Part shown: positions 1 to 7,532 of the stretch, one piece after another
Layout of the letters: each line of letters starts with the position of its first letter
Numbering within the stretch: the first letter of the stretch is position 1
Assembly (NCBI GenBank): GCA_963702195.1
Contig: OY969725.1
Location: 496,001-560,000 of the forward strand
Origin: AC-56 sp963702195
GTDB lineage: Bacteria > Actinomycetota > Thermoleophilia > Solirubrobacterales > 70-9
Direction: 5' to 3'
Length of the DNA: 64,000 nucleotides
The notes under the pieces: model-generated
What the model was told of the DNA's origin: nothing
Database searches by the model: none
Seen by the model: only the letters and a program-made list of their open reading frames with translations
Made by a program: the position numbers and the translations under genes

Positions 1-50
1 TCGTAGACGTTGCCGCCGACCTGGGCCGGCGCTGCCGCGGTGGAGCTCAG
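1..50 (-). CDS. N-terminus of a downstream gene, possibly a methyltransferase (partial)
   Basis: A minus-strand frame starts at a CTG codon (48-50) that overlaps the TGA stop of the glycosyltransferase gene as CTGA. It reads S-S-T-A-A-A-P-A-Q-V-G-G-N-V-Y before the window ends. The overlap has the same geometry as the TTGA, GTGA and ATGA junctions elsewhere in the window. The sequence resembles the start of SAM-dependent methyltransferases that often follow sugar transferases, but only about 16 residues are visible, so the family is a guess. Use of CTG as a start is inferred from the overlap alone. Confidence 0.3.
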   Translation of the reverse strand, partial: MSSTAAAPAQVGGNVY

Positions 51-1105
51 ACGCCGACCTCGCTGCGGTCGCGGTCCCGGGCGCTCCCGGGTTCCGCGGG
101 AAGCCCCTCGGCCCTGGCGGTGATGGGCTCGGCGCCCGGCTCGTAGTGGGACGGCTCGATCCCGGCCTCGAGCTCGAGCCTCCGGACGCGCTCATACGTC
201 CGCTGGGCGATCACGCGCTGTCCCGCCAGGGCCTCGCCGACGATCCCCAGCCCGAACATCTGCACGGCGGTGAGCGCGAGAATCGCGCCGAGGATGAGGG
301 ATTGGATGTGGCCGGTCGTGTCGCCGTTCAGGATCGCGTCGGCCAGGAAGGGGCTGAAGGCGGCGAGCGCGGCGAGCGCGAAGAGGATCGCGACCACCGT
401 GAACACGCGGAGGGGCTCGTACAACACGTACGCCTTGAAGATCGCGAGTGCGTTGCGACGCACGTAGCGCGCGGTGGTGTCGACGAGTCGCGAGTCGCGC
501 GTCTCCGGGTTGCTGGAGATCGGCACGTGCTCGAGGGCGACCAGCGTCTTGCCCGCCTGGATCAGACTCTCGAGCGTGTAGGTGTAATTGGAGACGACGA
601 CGAGCTGCAGCGCCGCCTCCCGGTTGTAGGCGCGAAAGCCGGAGGTCGTGTCGGGGATGGCCGTGCCCGAGGCTCGGCGGACGACCCAGCTCCCGAGCCG
701 CTGGAGCAGCTTCTTCGACGCCGAGAAGTGCTCGACGTCCTTCACCTGGCGGTCGCCGACGACCATGTCAGCGCGGCCATCGAGGATGGGGCCCACGAGC
801 CGCGGGATGTCCCCCGCCTGGTACTGGTGGTCGGCGTCCGTGTTGACGATGACGTCCGCACCGAGCTTGAGCGACGCGTCGATGCCCGCCTGGAAGGCCG
901 CCGCGAGCCCCTTGTTGTTGGTGAGCCGGACGATGTGGTCGACGCCGTTGGCCCGTGCGACGTCGACGGTCCGGTCGGTCGAGCCGTCGTCGATCACGAG
1001 CCATTCGACCTCGTCGAAGCCTGTGAGCCGGCGCGGCAGCTCACGCAGGACCTGGGGAAGCGTCTCCTCCTCGTCCAGGCACGGAATCTGGATCACGAGC
1101 TTCAT
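47..1105 (-). CDS. Family 2 glycosyltransferase, dolichol-phosphate mannose synthase-like, membrane anchored
   Basis: This 352-residue protein starts at the ATG that gives MKLVIQIPCLDEEETL, the usual GT-A beginning. Visible are the nucleotide-binding VIDDGSTDRT stretch near residues 37-46, the metal-binding TDADHQ motif near 90, and an acceptor-site DTTSGFRAYNR stretch near 160. Two hydrophobic segments follow at about 240-300 (AILFALAALAAFSPFLADA and the QSLILGAILALTAVQMFGLG region), so it is anchored in the membrane. Family members transfer a sugar from a nucleotide sugar to polyprenyl phosphate or a glycan acceptor; the sugar here is unknown. The reading frame stays open upstream, but that extension is antisense to the divergent DUF445 gene and was discarded. 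The divergent start lies 75 bp away. Confidence 0.88.
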   Translation of the reverse strand: MKLVIQIPCLDEEETLPQVLRELPRRLTGFDEVEWLVIDDGSTDRTVDVARANGVDHIVRLTNNKGLAAAFQAGIDASLKLGADVIVNTDADHQYQAGDIPRLVGPILDGRADMVVGDRQVKDVEHFSASKKLLQRLGSWVVRRASGTAIPDTTSGFRAYNREAALQLVVVSNYTYTLESLIQAGKTLVALEHVPISSNPETRDSRLVDTTARYVRRNALAIFKAYVLYEPLRVFTVVAILFALAALAAFSPFLADAILNGDTTGHIQSLILGAILALTAVQMFGLGIVGEALAGQRVIAQRTYERVRRLELEAGIEPSHYEPGAEPITARAEGLPAEPGSARDRDRSEVGV

Positions 1106-1180
1106 GCCCCGCGGCCATGGTACGGCGCAGGGCGGCAACTGCGGCAACGCCGCCCACCCCCAGCTAGTTTGGGCTCGCAC

Positions 1181-2494
1181 ATGCACGTGCTGGCCGCAAT
1201 CTCGCTGCCGCTCGTCCACGGCGGCGACCTCGTCAAGGCGATCACGATCCCGCTCTTCACGGGCGCGATCGGTTATGTCATCAACTGGACCGGCGTCTGG
1301 ATGCTCTTCTACCCGGTCCGGTTCGCGGGCTTCCGGCTCCCCGGGCTGGGCTCGGCGGTCACGCTGCTGCCGCGGCGCGTGCAGCAGGTTCCCGGCTTCA
1401 TGCACGGCGCCGTGGGGTGGCAGGGAATCGTCCCCTCGCGGGCCGCGAAGATGGGCTCGATCGCGGTCGACAAGGGGATCGCAAAACTGGGCAGCCCGGC
1501 CGAGTTCTACCGCCAGCTCGACCCCGAGCGGATCGCCGAGCACATCATCGCCTCCTCCAGGGACGAGGTCCGCGATGTCGTCGAGCGGATCATGCGCCGC
1601 GAGAACCCGGGCCTCTGGGACGACCTCCCACCGCGAATCCGCGAGGCGGTCCACTCCCGGGTGCAGGAGCAGCTGCCGGACATCGTGCGCGAGGTCACCG
1701 CCGAGATCGGCGAGAACATCGACCAGCTCCTCGACGTGAAGCTCATGGTCATCCGCCGGATGGAGGAGCACCCCGAGCTGGCAAACCGCGTCTTTCGCGA
1801 CGTCGGCGAGCGGGAGCTGCGCCTGATCGTCAACCTCGGCTTCGTCTTCGGGCTGCTGCTCGGCATTCCGGTCGTCGGGATCACCTTCGCGTTCCCGCAC
1901 TGGTGGGTGCTGCCCGCCTGCGGCGTGGTTGTCGGCTGGGTCACCAACCTGCTCGCGATCTACATGATCTTCGAGCCGGTGGAGCCCCGGAAGCTGGGCC
2001 CGGTCCTGATCCATGGCCTGTTCCTCCGCCGGCAGAGCGAGGTGGCCGACGTCTACGCGGCGATCATCGCGGACGACATCGTCACGGTCGGCAACATCGG
2101 CGAGCAGCTCATGCACGGGCCGAGCTCGGACCGCACACGGCTCATGCTCGAGTCATTGCTGCGGCCGGCGATCGACCGCGCCGCGGGCGGCGTCGTGACG
2201 CGCGAGGCGGTCCGGCTGGCAGTCGGGCCGCGCGAGTACGAGACGATCCGGGAGTCCGTGGCCACCGAGGCAGCTCGTCACACGATGACCCCGCTCTCCG
2301 ATCCGGAGTTCAGCGCCCGCCAGAGCGAGCGCATCGAGGAGCTCCTGAGCGCCAGGATGCGCGAGATGTCGTACCCCGACTTCTCCGAGCTGCTTCGCTC
2401 GGCGATTCGAGAGGACGAGTGGCTCCTGTACCTTCACGGCGCCGTGCTGGGATTCGGCGCCGGCCTCATTCACCTCGCGATCTTCGGAGTCTGA
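1181..2494 (+). CDS. DUF445 family membrane protein
   Basis: The 437-residue protein begins at an ATG (MHVLAAISLPLVHGGD). A hydrophobic segment lies at about 20-45 (TIPLFTGAIGYVINWTG), a hydrophobic pair at about 215-260 (FVFGLLLGIPVVGITF and VVVGWVTNLLAIYMIF), and a final segment at the C-terminus (AVLGFGAGLIHLAIFGV). The recurring G-x-x-x-N-x-x-x-x-x-M-x-x-x-P pattern after the first and third segments is the DUF445 hallmark. The middle is charged and helical. DUF445 has no assigned activity; some relatives are linked to membrane organisation. The open frame upstream of the ATG runs antisense through the glycosyltransferase and is not counted. The next gene begins one base after the stop, so the two are probably cotranscribed. 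Confidence 0.85.
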   Translation: MHVLAAISLPLVHGGDLVKAITIPLFTGAIGYVINWTGVWMLFYPVRFAGFRLPGLGSAVTLLPRRVQQVPGFMHGAVGWQGIVPSRAAKMGSIAVDKGIAKLGSPAEFYRQLDPERIAEHIIASSRDEVRDVVERIMRRENPGLWDDLPPRIREAVHSRVQEQLPDIVREVTAEIGENIDQLLDVKLMVIRRMEEHPELANRVFRDVGERELRLIVNLGFVFGLLLGIPVVGITFAFPHWWVLPACGVVVGWVTNLLAIYMIFEPVEPRKLGPVLIHGLFLRRQSEVADVYAAIIADDIVTVGNIGEQLMHGPSSDRTRLMLESLLRPAIDRAAGGVVTREAVRLAVGPREYETIRESVATEAARHTMTPLSDPEFSARQSERIEELLSARMREMSYPDFSELLRSAIREDEWLLYLHGAVLGFGAGLIHLAIFGV

Positions 2495-2495
2495 C

Positions 2496-3236
2496 TTGCC
2501 GCCCGACGAGCAGAAGGGCGACGCGAACGGGCCGCTCGACGTCCTGCCCGCGGCCGCCCGCGTGGCGGCGTCGGCCTGGTTGCACGCGGCCGAGCGGAGC
2601 CTGGGCGCGTCGCTTCACCTCGGCTCCCGGATCGCGCGGGCCGCGCGTGGCGGCCGAGAGGCGGCCGCCCCGTCCGAGCCTCACCCCGGGACGGAGGGGT
2701 CCCGGCCCCGGGCGAAGCGCTCCCACACGACGCGCGATGCGCTCAGGGATCGGGGCGCGGAGCTCTTGGCGAGGTCAGCCGACGTCGCCGACGCCGAGGA
2801 CCTCCATCCCGCGTACGCACGGATCCTGGAGAACCTCGCGCCCGACGAGGCGCGCATCCTCCGACTGCTGGCGAGGCACGGCCCGCAGCCGGCGGTCGAC
2901 GTGCGGCGGGGGTTGCCGCTGGTTTCGTCGCTCGTCGCGCCTGGGCTCAGCATGATCGGCAGCGAATCCGCCTGTCGCCATCCGGACCGGGTGCCCGCGT
3001 ACCTCGACAACCTGAACCGCCTGGGGTTGATCTGGTTCTCGCGCGAGACCCTTCGCGACGTCAACCGCTATCAGGTGCTCGAGGCCCAGCCGGACGCGGT
3101 CGCGTCGATGCGCGAGGCGGGGCGGACCTCTCGCACCGTGCGCCGCAGCATCCACCTCACTCCGTTCGGCTCCGACTTCTGTGAGGTGTGCCTCCCGCTG
3201 CACGCCCCGGAGGGAGACGGCGGCGCCGGAGGCTAA
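2496..3236 (+). CDS. Abi-alpha/DUF4393-like protein
   Basis: This is a 246-residue soluble protein with a TTG start one base after the DUF445 stop. After a polar N-terminus of about 90 residues rich in Arg, Ala and Pro comes a conserved-looking block, PDEARILRLLARHGPQPAVD, then GLSMIGSESACRHPDR and YLDNLNRLGLIWFSRE. A helical IL-x-x-L-A-x-x-G-P block, a central S-x-x-x-x-C-x-x-P segment and an N-R-L-G-L segment are typical of DUF4393 (Abi-alpha) proteins. The final residues SDFCEVCLP hold a Cys pair. Relatives have been linked to abortive infection, but nothing here shows a defence role. Tight linkage to DUF445 suggests a membrane-associated partner. Confidence 0.6.
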   Translation: MPPDEQKGDANGPLDVLPAAARVAASAWLHAAERSLGASLHLGSRIARAARGGREAAAPSEPHPGTEGSRPRAKRSHTTRDALRDRGAELLARSADVADAEDLHPAYARILENLAPDEARILRLLARHGPQPAVDVRRGLPLVSSLVAPGLSMIGSESACRHPDRVPAYLDNLNRLGLIWFSRETLRDVNRYQVLEAQPDAVASMREAGRTSRTVRRSIHLTPFGSDFCEVCLPLHAPEGDGGAGG

Positions 3237-3339
3237 GGGCAGTGAGGGGGAAGCGTCACCGTCGCGCGAGCGTTTCGTGCGTCTTGGTGCGCATCTCGTC
3301 ACGCCCCTGCCATCAGCGCCCCGGCGGGGGGTGGTTGAG

Positions 3340-3364
3340 TTTGCGTGCAAATAGCGCACGCAAA
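3340..3364. repeat. Perfect 9-bp inverted repeat in a convergent intergenic region
   Basis: TTTGCGTGC (3340-3348) and its exact complement GCACGCAAA (3356-3364) flank a 7-base spacer. The repeat lies mid-way in the 211-bp gap between the Abi-alpha-like gene and the cyclophilin gene, which converge. The gap holds nothing else that I can recognise. A bidirectional terminator is the simplest reading, although there is no T tract; an operator is possible. Confidence 0.55.
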
Positions 3365-3447
3365 GTCGGTCACCCCATGGCCCTGCCGCGAGCGTCGGCC
3401 ATGCCTCGACAGAGTCCAGTCTCGATCCGTGGCGAGAGGGGGACGGA

Positions 3448-3903
3448 CTAGGACAGCTCGACGCGCTCGACGACCTGAGGTTCGACGGGGCGGTCGCCGG
3501 CCCCCGTGGGAGTGGCCTCGATCGCGTCGACCGCGTCCATCCCGTCCGTCACCTCGCCGAAGACCGTGTGCTTGCCGTCAAGCCATGGGGCCTCGGCCGT
3601 GGTGACGATGAAGAACTGCGAGCCGTTGGTGTTCGGCCCCGCGTTGGCCATCGCCAAAGCGCCGCGGACGATCTTGTGGTCGTTGAACTCGTCCTCGAAC
3701 GTATAGCCGGGGCCGCCGGTCCCGGTGCCCTCCGGGCACCCTCCCTGGACCATGAAGTCCTTGATCACCCGGTGGAAGGCCAGGCCGTCGTAGAACCCGT
3801 CCTCGGAGAGCTTGCGGAAGTTCTCGACCGTCTTGGGGGCGTCGTCGTCGAAGAGCTCGACCGTGATCGGCCCGGCGTTCGTGTGGAGGGTTGCCACGGA
3901 CAC
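3448..3903 (-). CDS. Cyclophilin-type peptidyl-prolyl cis-trans isomerase
   Basis: A 151-residue single-domain cyclophilin that catalyses cis-trans isomerisation of proline peptide bonds. No signal peptide is seen, so it should be cytoplasmic. The family core is clear: VELFDDDAPKTVENF near residue 15, the FHRVIKDFMVQGG active-site strand near 43-55 with the catalytic Arg, the FEDEF segment, GALAMANAGPNTNGSQFFI near 81-99, and LDGKHTVFGEVTDGMD near 108. The length is typical of actinobacterial single-domain PpiA/PpiB-type proteins. It is followed by a convergent gene and reads as a single-gene unit. Confidence 0.95.
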   Translation of the reverse strand: MSVATLHTNAGPITVELFDDDAPKTVENFRKLSEDGFYDGLAFHRVIKDFMVQGGCPEGTGTGGPGYTFEDEFNDHKIVRGALAMANAGPNTNGSQFFIVTTAEAPWLDGKHTVFGEVTDGMDAVDAIEATPTGAGDRPVEPQVVERVELS

Positions 3904-4002
3904 TGCGCGGCACTCTAACGAGCGGCTTCACCGATCGTTCACGAAAGATGCCGCGGGCTTCGGCTGTGCCCCTTATGCTGCTGCCATGATCGACGGCCAG
4001 GG

Positions 4003-4449
4003 TTGCGCGTGACGCGTCGCGGCCAGGGAATGCTCGTCGCGCTCGCGGTCATCATGGGTGTCGCCCTCGTGGCAGGCGGAGTCGGCGTCCTCGCCCGCTC
4101 GAGCTCCTCGACGGAGGCGCACTTCAACGTCATCAACGGCACCCCCCATCCCGACAACCTCCGGGGAACCGGCGGGCGGGACAGGATCCGCGGCCTTGGC
4201 GCCGGCGACAAGATCAAGGGGCGTGGCGACGACGACGTGCTCAAGGGCGGCAAGGGAGGCGACGTGATCGGCGGCGGCAAGGGCTTCGACCGCATCATGG
4301 GCGGACCAGGAAACGACCGGATCAACGCTCGCGACGGGCGCCCCGACGAGATCGACTGCGGCGCCGGCAAGGACTTCGCGAAGGTCGACCGGCACGAGGA
4401 CGGCGTGTACGGCTGCGAGACGGTGCGCGGCCCCAGGGGGCCGAATTGA
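4003..4449 (+). CDS. Exported RTX-like calcium-binding repeat protein
   Basis: A 148-residue protein with a TTG start (or the GTG at 4009). A hydrophobic export segment (MLVALAVIMGVALVAGGVGV) covers residues 10-30. From residue 50 it carries degenerate glycine/aspartate nonapeptides (GTGGRDRIRGLGAGD, GRGDDDVLKGGKGGD, GGPGNDRINARDG) like the calcium-binding repeats of RTX proteins, but richer in Lys and Arg. Two Cys near the C-terminus (DCGAGKDF and YGCETV) could form a disulphide. Its stop overlaps the start of the phosphoesterase gene (TTGA), so the genes are translationally coupled. The protein may act on the cell surface with that enzyme; its role is not known. Confidence 0.75.
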   Translation: MRVTRRGQGMLVALAVIMGVALVAGGVGVLARSSSSTEAHFNVINGTPHPDNLRGTGGRDRIRGLGAGDKIKGRGDDDVLKGGKGGDVIGGGKGFDRIMGGPGNDRINARDGRPDEIDCGAGKDFAKVDRHEDGVYGCETVRGPRGPN

Positions 4450-5927
4450 CCGATCGCGAGCGACGTGAGCTGGAGGCGGCCGCCGAGGAGGAGCGGTCCG
4501 ACGAGGGCATCGGACGCCGGGAGTTCCTGGCCCGCACCGCCGGGCTCGCCGGGCTCGCCGGGCTGGCGACCGTGCTGCCCGCGGAGACGCTGATCTCCGA
4601 GGCGGCGAAGGTCCAGGCTCAGCACGCGTTCCCGTCGGCCCGCGACATCCCCATCGACACCTTCGTGGTGTGCATGATGGAGAACCGCTCGTTCGACCAT
4701 TACCTGGGGTGGTTTCCCGGCGCCGACGGCAAGAACAAGGGCTTGAGCTACCCGGACGAGCAGGGCGCCCGTCACGCGACCCATCCGCTGGCGCCCGACT
4801 TCCAGGGCTGCGGCTTCGCGGACCCCGACCACAGCTTCGAGGGCGGGCGGGTCGAGTACAACCACGGCAAGCTCGACGGCTTCTACATCGCCAACGACGC
4901 CTACGCGATCGGCTACTACGAAAAGCCCGACCTGCCGTTCCTGCCGGCGGTCGCCAAGGAGTTCACCCTCTATGACCGCTACTTCGCGTCGCTCCTGGGC
5001 CCGACCTACCCGAACCGCTACTACATGTGGTCGGCGCAGTCGGGAGGCCAGACGACCAACGACATTCCTTCCGGCTCGCTGGGCAACAACTGGGAGACGA
5101 TCTTCGACCGGGCCCAGGCGGCCGGGCTCAGCGTCGGCTACTACGCCTCCGACCTCCCGTTCGCGGCGTTGTTCGGAAAGCGCGCGGTCCCGTGGATCCG
5201 GCACGTCGCGGACTTCTACGCCGACGCCGAGAGCGGCAACCTGCCCAACATCGCCTTCGTGGATCCGCCGTTCAACGCCGAGGAGCAGGGCCTCTCGGGC
5301 GACGAGCACCCCCACGGCGACATCCGCTACGGCCAGACCTTCATGTCCGAGATCACCCACGCCTTCCTCACCTCACCCCAGTTCCGGCGCGGCGCCATGT
5401 TCATCAACTACGACGAGTGGGGAGGGTTCTTCGACCACGTGGCTCCGAGGTTCGTCCCGGATGCCCGCCAGAGCAAGAAACTGTCGAAGACCTTCGGCAT
5501 CACCGGCTTCCGGGTTCCCGGAGTCGCGGTCTCCCCGTACGCGAGGCGCGGTCACGTGAGTCACGCGACCGTGACCCACGAGTCGATCCTCAAGCTGATC
5601 TCGTACCGGTTCGGGCTCGGCTTCCTCAACAAGCGCCACCGCTACGCGTCGCAGATCGGCCGCACCTTCGACTTCGACCACCCGAACTTCGACGTGCCAG
5701 ACCTCCCCAGGCCCGTGTTCCCGCCGGGCGCTCCGTGCCTCGGCGCCGCGCCGCCGGAGTCCCAGGGCGAGAAGCGCGAGGGGCCGGCGATCGACTCCAC
5801 GGAGTTCCGCGACTACCTCGATCGCCTCGGGGTCAAGTGGGAGCCGGCGACGCCGGAGCGGATCTTCCCGGACCCGGGCCGGTTCGGGAAGGTGTCGGTG
5901 ACCGCGGGAAGGAACGGCCGGGCGTGA
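4446..5927 (+). CDS. Tat-exported phosphoesterase, phospholipase C/acid phosphatase family
   Basis: A 493-residue enzyme with a twin-arginine signal: GRREFLARTAGLAGLAGLA at about 22-40 after a charged N-terminus. The phosphoesterase-family (PF04185) motif MMENRSFDHYLGWFPG follows near 76-91. Further conserved blocks are DPDHSFEG, LGPTYPNRYYMWSAQSGG, INYDEWGGFFDHVAPR and GFRVPGVAVSPYAR, which carry the metal- and phosphate-binding residues. Relatives hydrolyse phospholipids or phosphomonoesters outside the cytoplasm; the substrate cannot be told from sequence. The TTG start overlaps the upstream stop, and the TGA stop overlaps the next start (GTGA), giving a three-gene operon. Confidence 0.88.
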   Translation: MTDRERRELEAAAEEERSDEGIGRREFLARTAGLAGLAGLATVLPAETLISEAAKVQAQHAFPSARDIPIDTFVVCMMENRSFDHYLGWFPGADGKNKGLSYPDEQGARHATHPLAPDFQGCGFADPDHSFEGGRVEYNHGKLDGFYIANDAYAIGYYEKPDLPFLPAVAKEFTLYDRYFASLLGPTYPNRYYMWSAQSGGQTTNDIPSGSLGNNWETIFDRAQAAGLSVGYYASDLPFAALFGKRAVPWIRHVADFYADAESGNLPNIAFVDPPFNAEEQGLSGDEHPHGDIRYGQTFMSEITHAFLTSPQFRRGAMFINYDEWGGFFDHVAPRFVPDARQSKKLSKTFGITGFRVPGVAVSPYARRGHVSHATVTHESILKLISYRFGLGFLNKRHRYASQIGRTFDFDHPNFDVPDLPRPVFPPGAPCLGAAPPESQGEKREGPAIDSTEFRDYLDRLGVKWEPATPERIFPDPGRFGKVSVTAGRNGRA

Positions 5928-7054
5928 TCCGCCGGACGTCCGTCCTGCTCGCGCTCACCTTCGCGCTGCTGGCGGGCGCCGCCGCCCAAGCTGCCGCGAA
6001 GGTGCCGCACGTGCGCCACGTGTTCATCGTCGTCCTCGAGAACGAGAACGCCTCGGCGACGTTCGGCAGAGACAGCGAGGCCCCGTACCTGGCGAAGACT
6101 CTGAAGCGCAAGGGCGCCTTCGTGCCGAACTACTACGCGACCGGGCACTTCAGCAACGACAACTACATCGCCATGGTCAGCGGCCAGTCACCGAACCTCC
6201 AGAACCAGGCCGATTGCCAGTTCTTCAATGACGTGATTCCCGGGACGCCGATGAGCGACGGACAGGTGTTCGGCACGGGCTGTGTCTACCCGCCTGGCGC
6301 CCAGATGATCGGCAACCAGCTCGGCCACGCTGGCTACCAGTGGAAGGGCTACATGCAGGACATGAATGCCAACGCGCCGAAGGGCGAGCAGTCGCCGTGC
6401 CGCCATCCGGCGGTCGGGCAGCGCGACCCGTGGCAGAGCGCGACGCCCACGGACGAGTACGCGACGCGTCACAACCCGTTCATGTACTTCCACTCGCTCA
6501 TCGACTTCAAGCGGACCTGCCGCCACCACGACGTCGACTACTCCCATCTGCGCCGGGACCTGAGGCACCGGCGGACGACTCCCGCCTACTCATTCATCGT
6601 CCCAGGCCTGTGCAACGACGGCCACGACGCCCCGTGCGCGAACGGGGAGCCCGGCGGGCTCGTCTCCGCCAACCGCTGGCTGCGCAAGCGGATGCCGAGG
6701 ATCCTTCAGTCCCCGGGCTTCAAGCACCGCGGCCTTCTGATCGTGACCTTCGACGAGGCCGAGTCCACCGGACCGGAGGGGGACTCGAGCGCATGCTGCA
6801 ACGAGCAGCCCGGCCCGAGCATCGTGCCCCCCAGCACCCCGGGCTTCGTGACGCCCGGCCCGGGCGGCGGCCGGATCGGGGCCGTCATGGTCTCGCCGTG
6901 CATCAAGCCCCGGACGGTGAGCGAGAAGAACTACAACCACTATTCGCTCCTGCGCTCGATGGAGAGCAACTTCGATCTGCCCTATCTGGGCTACGCGGGT
7001 CAGGCCGGCCTGCGCCCGTTCGGCTCCGACATCTTCACGCGGCCCAGCTGCTGA
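5924..7054 (+). CDS. Secreted phosphoesterase (PF04185-like, acid phosphatase type)
   Basis: A 376-residue protein from a GTG that overlaps the stop of the upstream phosphoesterase. A Sec signal peptide (LLALTFALLAGAAAQAAA) covers about 7-24. The mature part has VFIVVLENENASATFG near 32-47, YYATGHFSNDNYIAMVSGQS near 65-84, FIVPGLCNDGHD and LIVTFDEAEST, which correspond to the phosphoesterase active-site strands. Several Cys pairs (CQFF, CVYPP, CCNEQ) suggest disulphides. It is a distant relative of the preceding enzyme; the two probably release phosphate from different extracellular esters. A hairpin follows the stop codon. Confidence 0.82.
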   Translation: MIRRTSVLLALTFALLAGAAAQAAAKVPHVRHVFIVVLENENASATFGRDSEAPYLAKTLKRKGAFVPNYYATGHFSNDNYIAMVSGQSPNLQNQADCQFFNDVIPGTPMSDGQVFGTGCVYPPGAQMIGNQLGHAGYQWKGYMQDMNANAPKGEQSPCRHPAVGQRDPWQSATPTDEYATRHNPFMYFHSLIDFKRTCRHHDVDYSHLRRDLRHRRTTPAYSFIVPGLCNDGHDAPCANGEPGGLVSANRWLRKRMPRILQSPGFKHRGLLIVTFDEAESTGPEGDSSACCNEQPGPSIVPPSTPGFVTPGPGGGRIGAVMVSPCIKPRTVSEKNYNHYSLLRSMESNFDLPYLGYAGQAGLRPFGSDIFTRPSC

Positions 7055-7057
7055 TCC

Positions 7058-7105
7058 ACATCCGTCCGCGGGTGCACGGCACCCTCCATGCCGCGTTGCG
7101 GATGT
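7058..7105 (+). terminator. Hairpin after the phosphoesterase operon
   Basis: ACATCCG (7058-7064) pairs with CGGATGT (7099-7105), and inside it CGCGG (7067-7071) pairs with CCGCG (7091-7095) across a small internal loop. It starts four bases after the phosphoesterase stop and ends before the anti-sigma kinase gene, as expected for an intrinsic terminator or 3'-end stabiliser. It lacks a T tract. Confidence 0.5.
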
Positions 7106-7112
7106 CACTAGA

Positions 7113-7532
7113 TTGGTGGGTCTGACCACCTCGGCTTCCCACGACGAGCAGGTGCAGCTGGACCTGTCCAGCGACGCGACCAACGTCGCGGTCGCCAGGC
7201 ATGCACTCGCGGAGCTTGCCCGGCGGGTCGGGGCCCACGTGGACGACGTGAAGATCGCGGTGAGCGAGGCGGTCGGGAACGCCGTCGTACACGCGTACCG
7301 CGGCGGTGAGACCGGAACGATCCGGGTCACCGGCCGGCACCAGCGCGGCCGCCTGGTGGTCACCGTCGCCGATGACGGCCTCGGGATGACGCCCAACCCC
7401 GGTACCCCGGGCCTCAGGGTCGGCATCCCGCTGATCACCAAGCTCTGCGACGACGTCCGCTTCACCTCGTCCGATCAGGGGACCGTCGTCTCGATGAGCT
7501 TCGCCACCAACGTCGTGGGAGCTGACTCATGA
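7113..7532 (+). CDS. Anti-sigma factor serine kinase, RsbW/SpoIIAB-like ATPase
   Basis: A 139-residue GHKL-fold protein (TTG start, GTG at 7116 possible). The N box AVSEAVGNAVVHAY at about 49-62 carries the Mg-binding Asn, the G1 box VADDGLGM lies near 90, and GLRVGIPLITKLCDDV is the ATP-lid/G2 region. Such proteins bind a sigma factor and phosphorylate an anti-sigma antagonist. The gene overlaps the next one by ATGA; that neighbour is a SpoIIE-type phosphatase, the natural opponent of this kinase. No sigma factor or STAS antagonist is encoded nearby, so the targets must lie elsewhere. Confidence 0.9.
   Translation: MVGLTTSASHDEQVQLDLSSDATNVAVARHALAELARRVGAHVDDVKIAVSEAVGNAVVHAYRGGETGTIRVTGRHQRGRLVVTVADDGLGMTPNPGTPGLRVGIPLITKLCDDVRFTSSDQGTVVSMSFATNVVGADS

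Noticed and set aside
1106..2116. Long upstream extension of the glycosyltransferase frame
   Set aside because: It is antisense to DUF445. The family N-terminus (MKLVIQIPCLDEEE) fixes the start at 1105.
2496..3236. A defence-system reading for the Abi-alpha-like gene
   Set aside because: Only the family name suggests abortive infection. Its neighbour is a DUF445 protein and no other defence gene is near, so no defence role is claimed.
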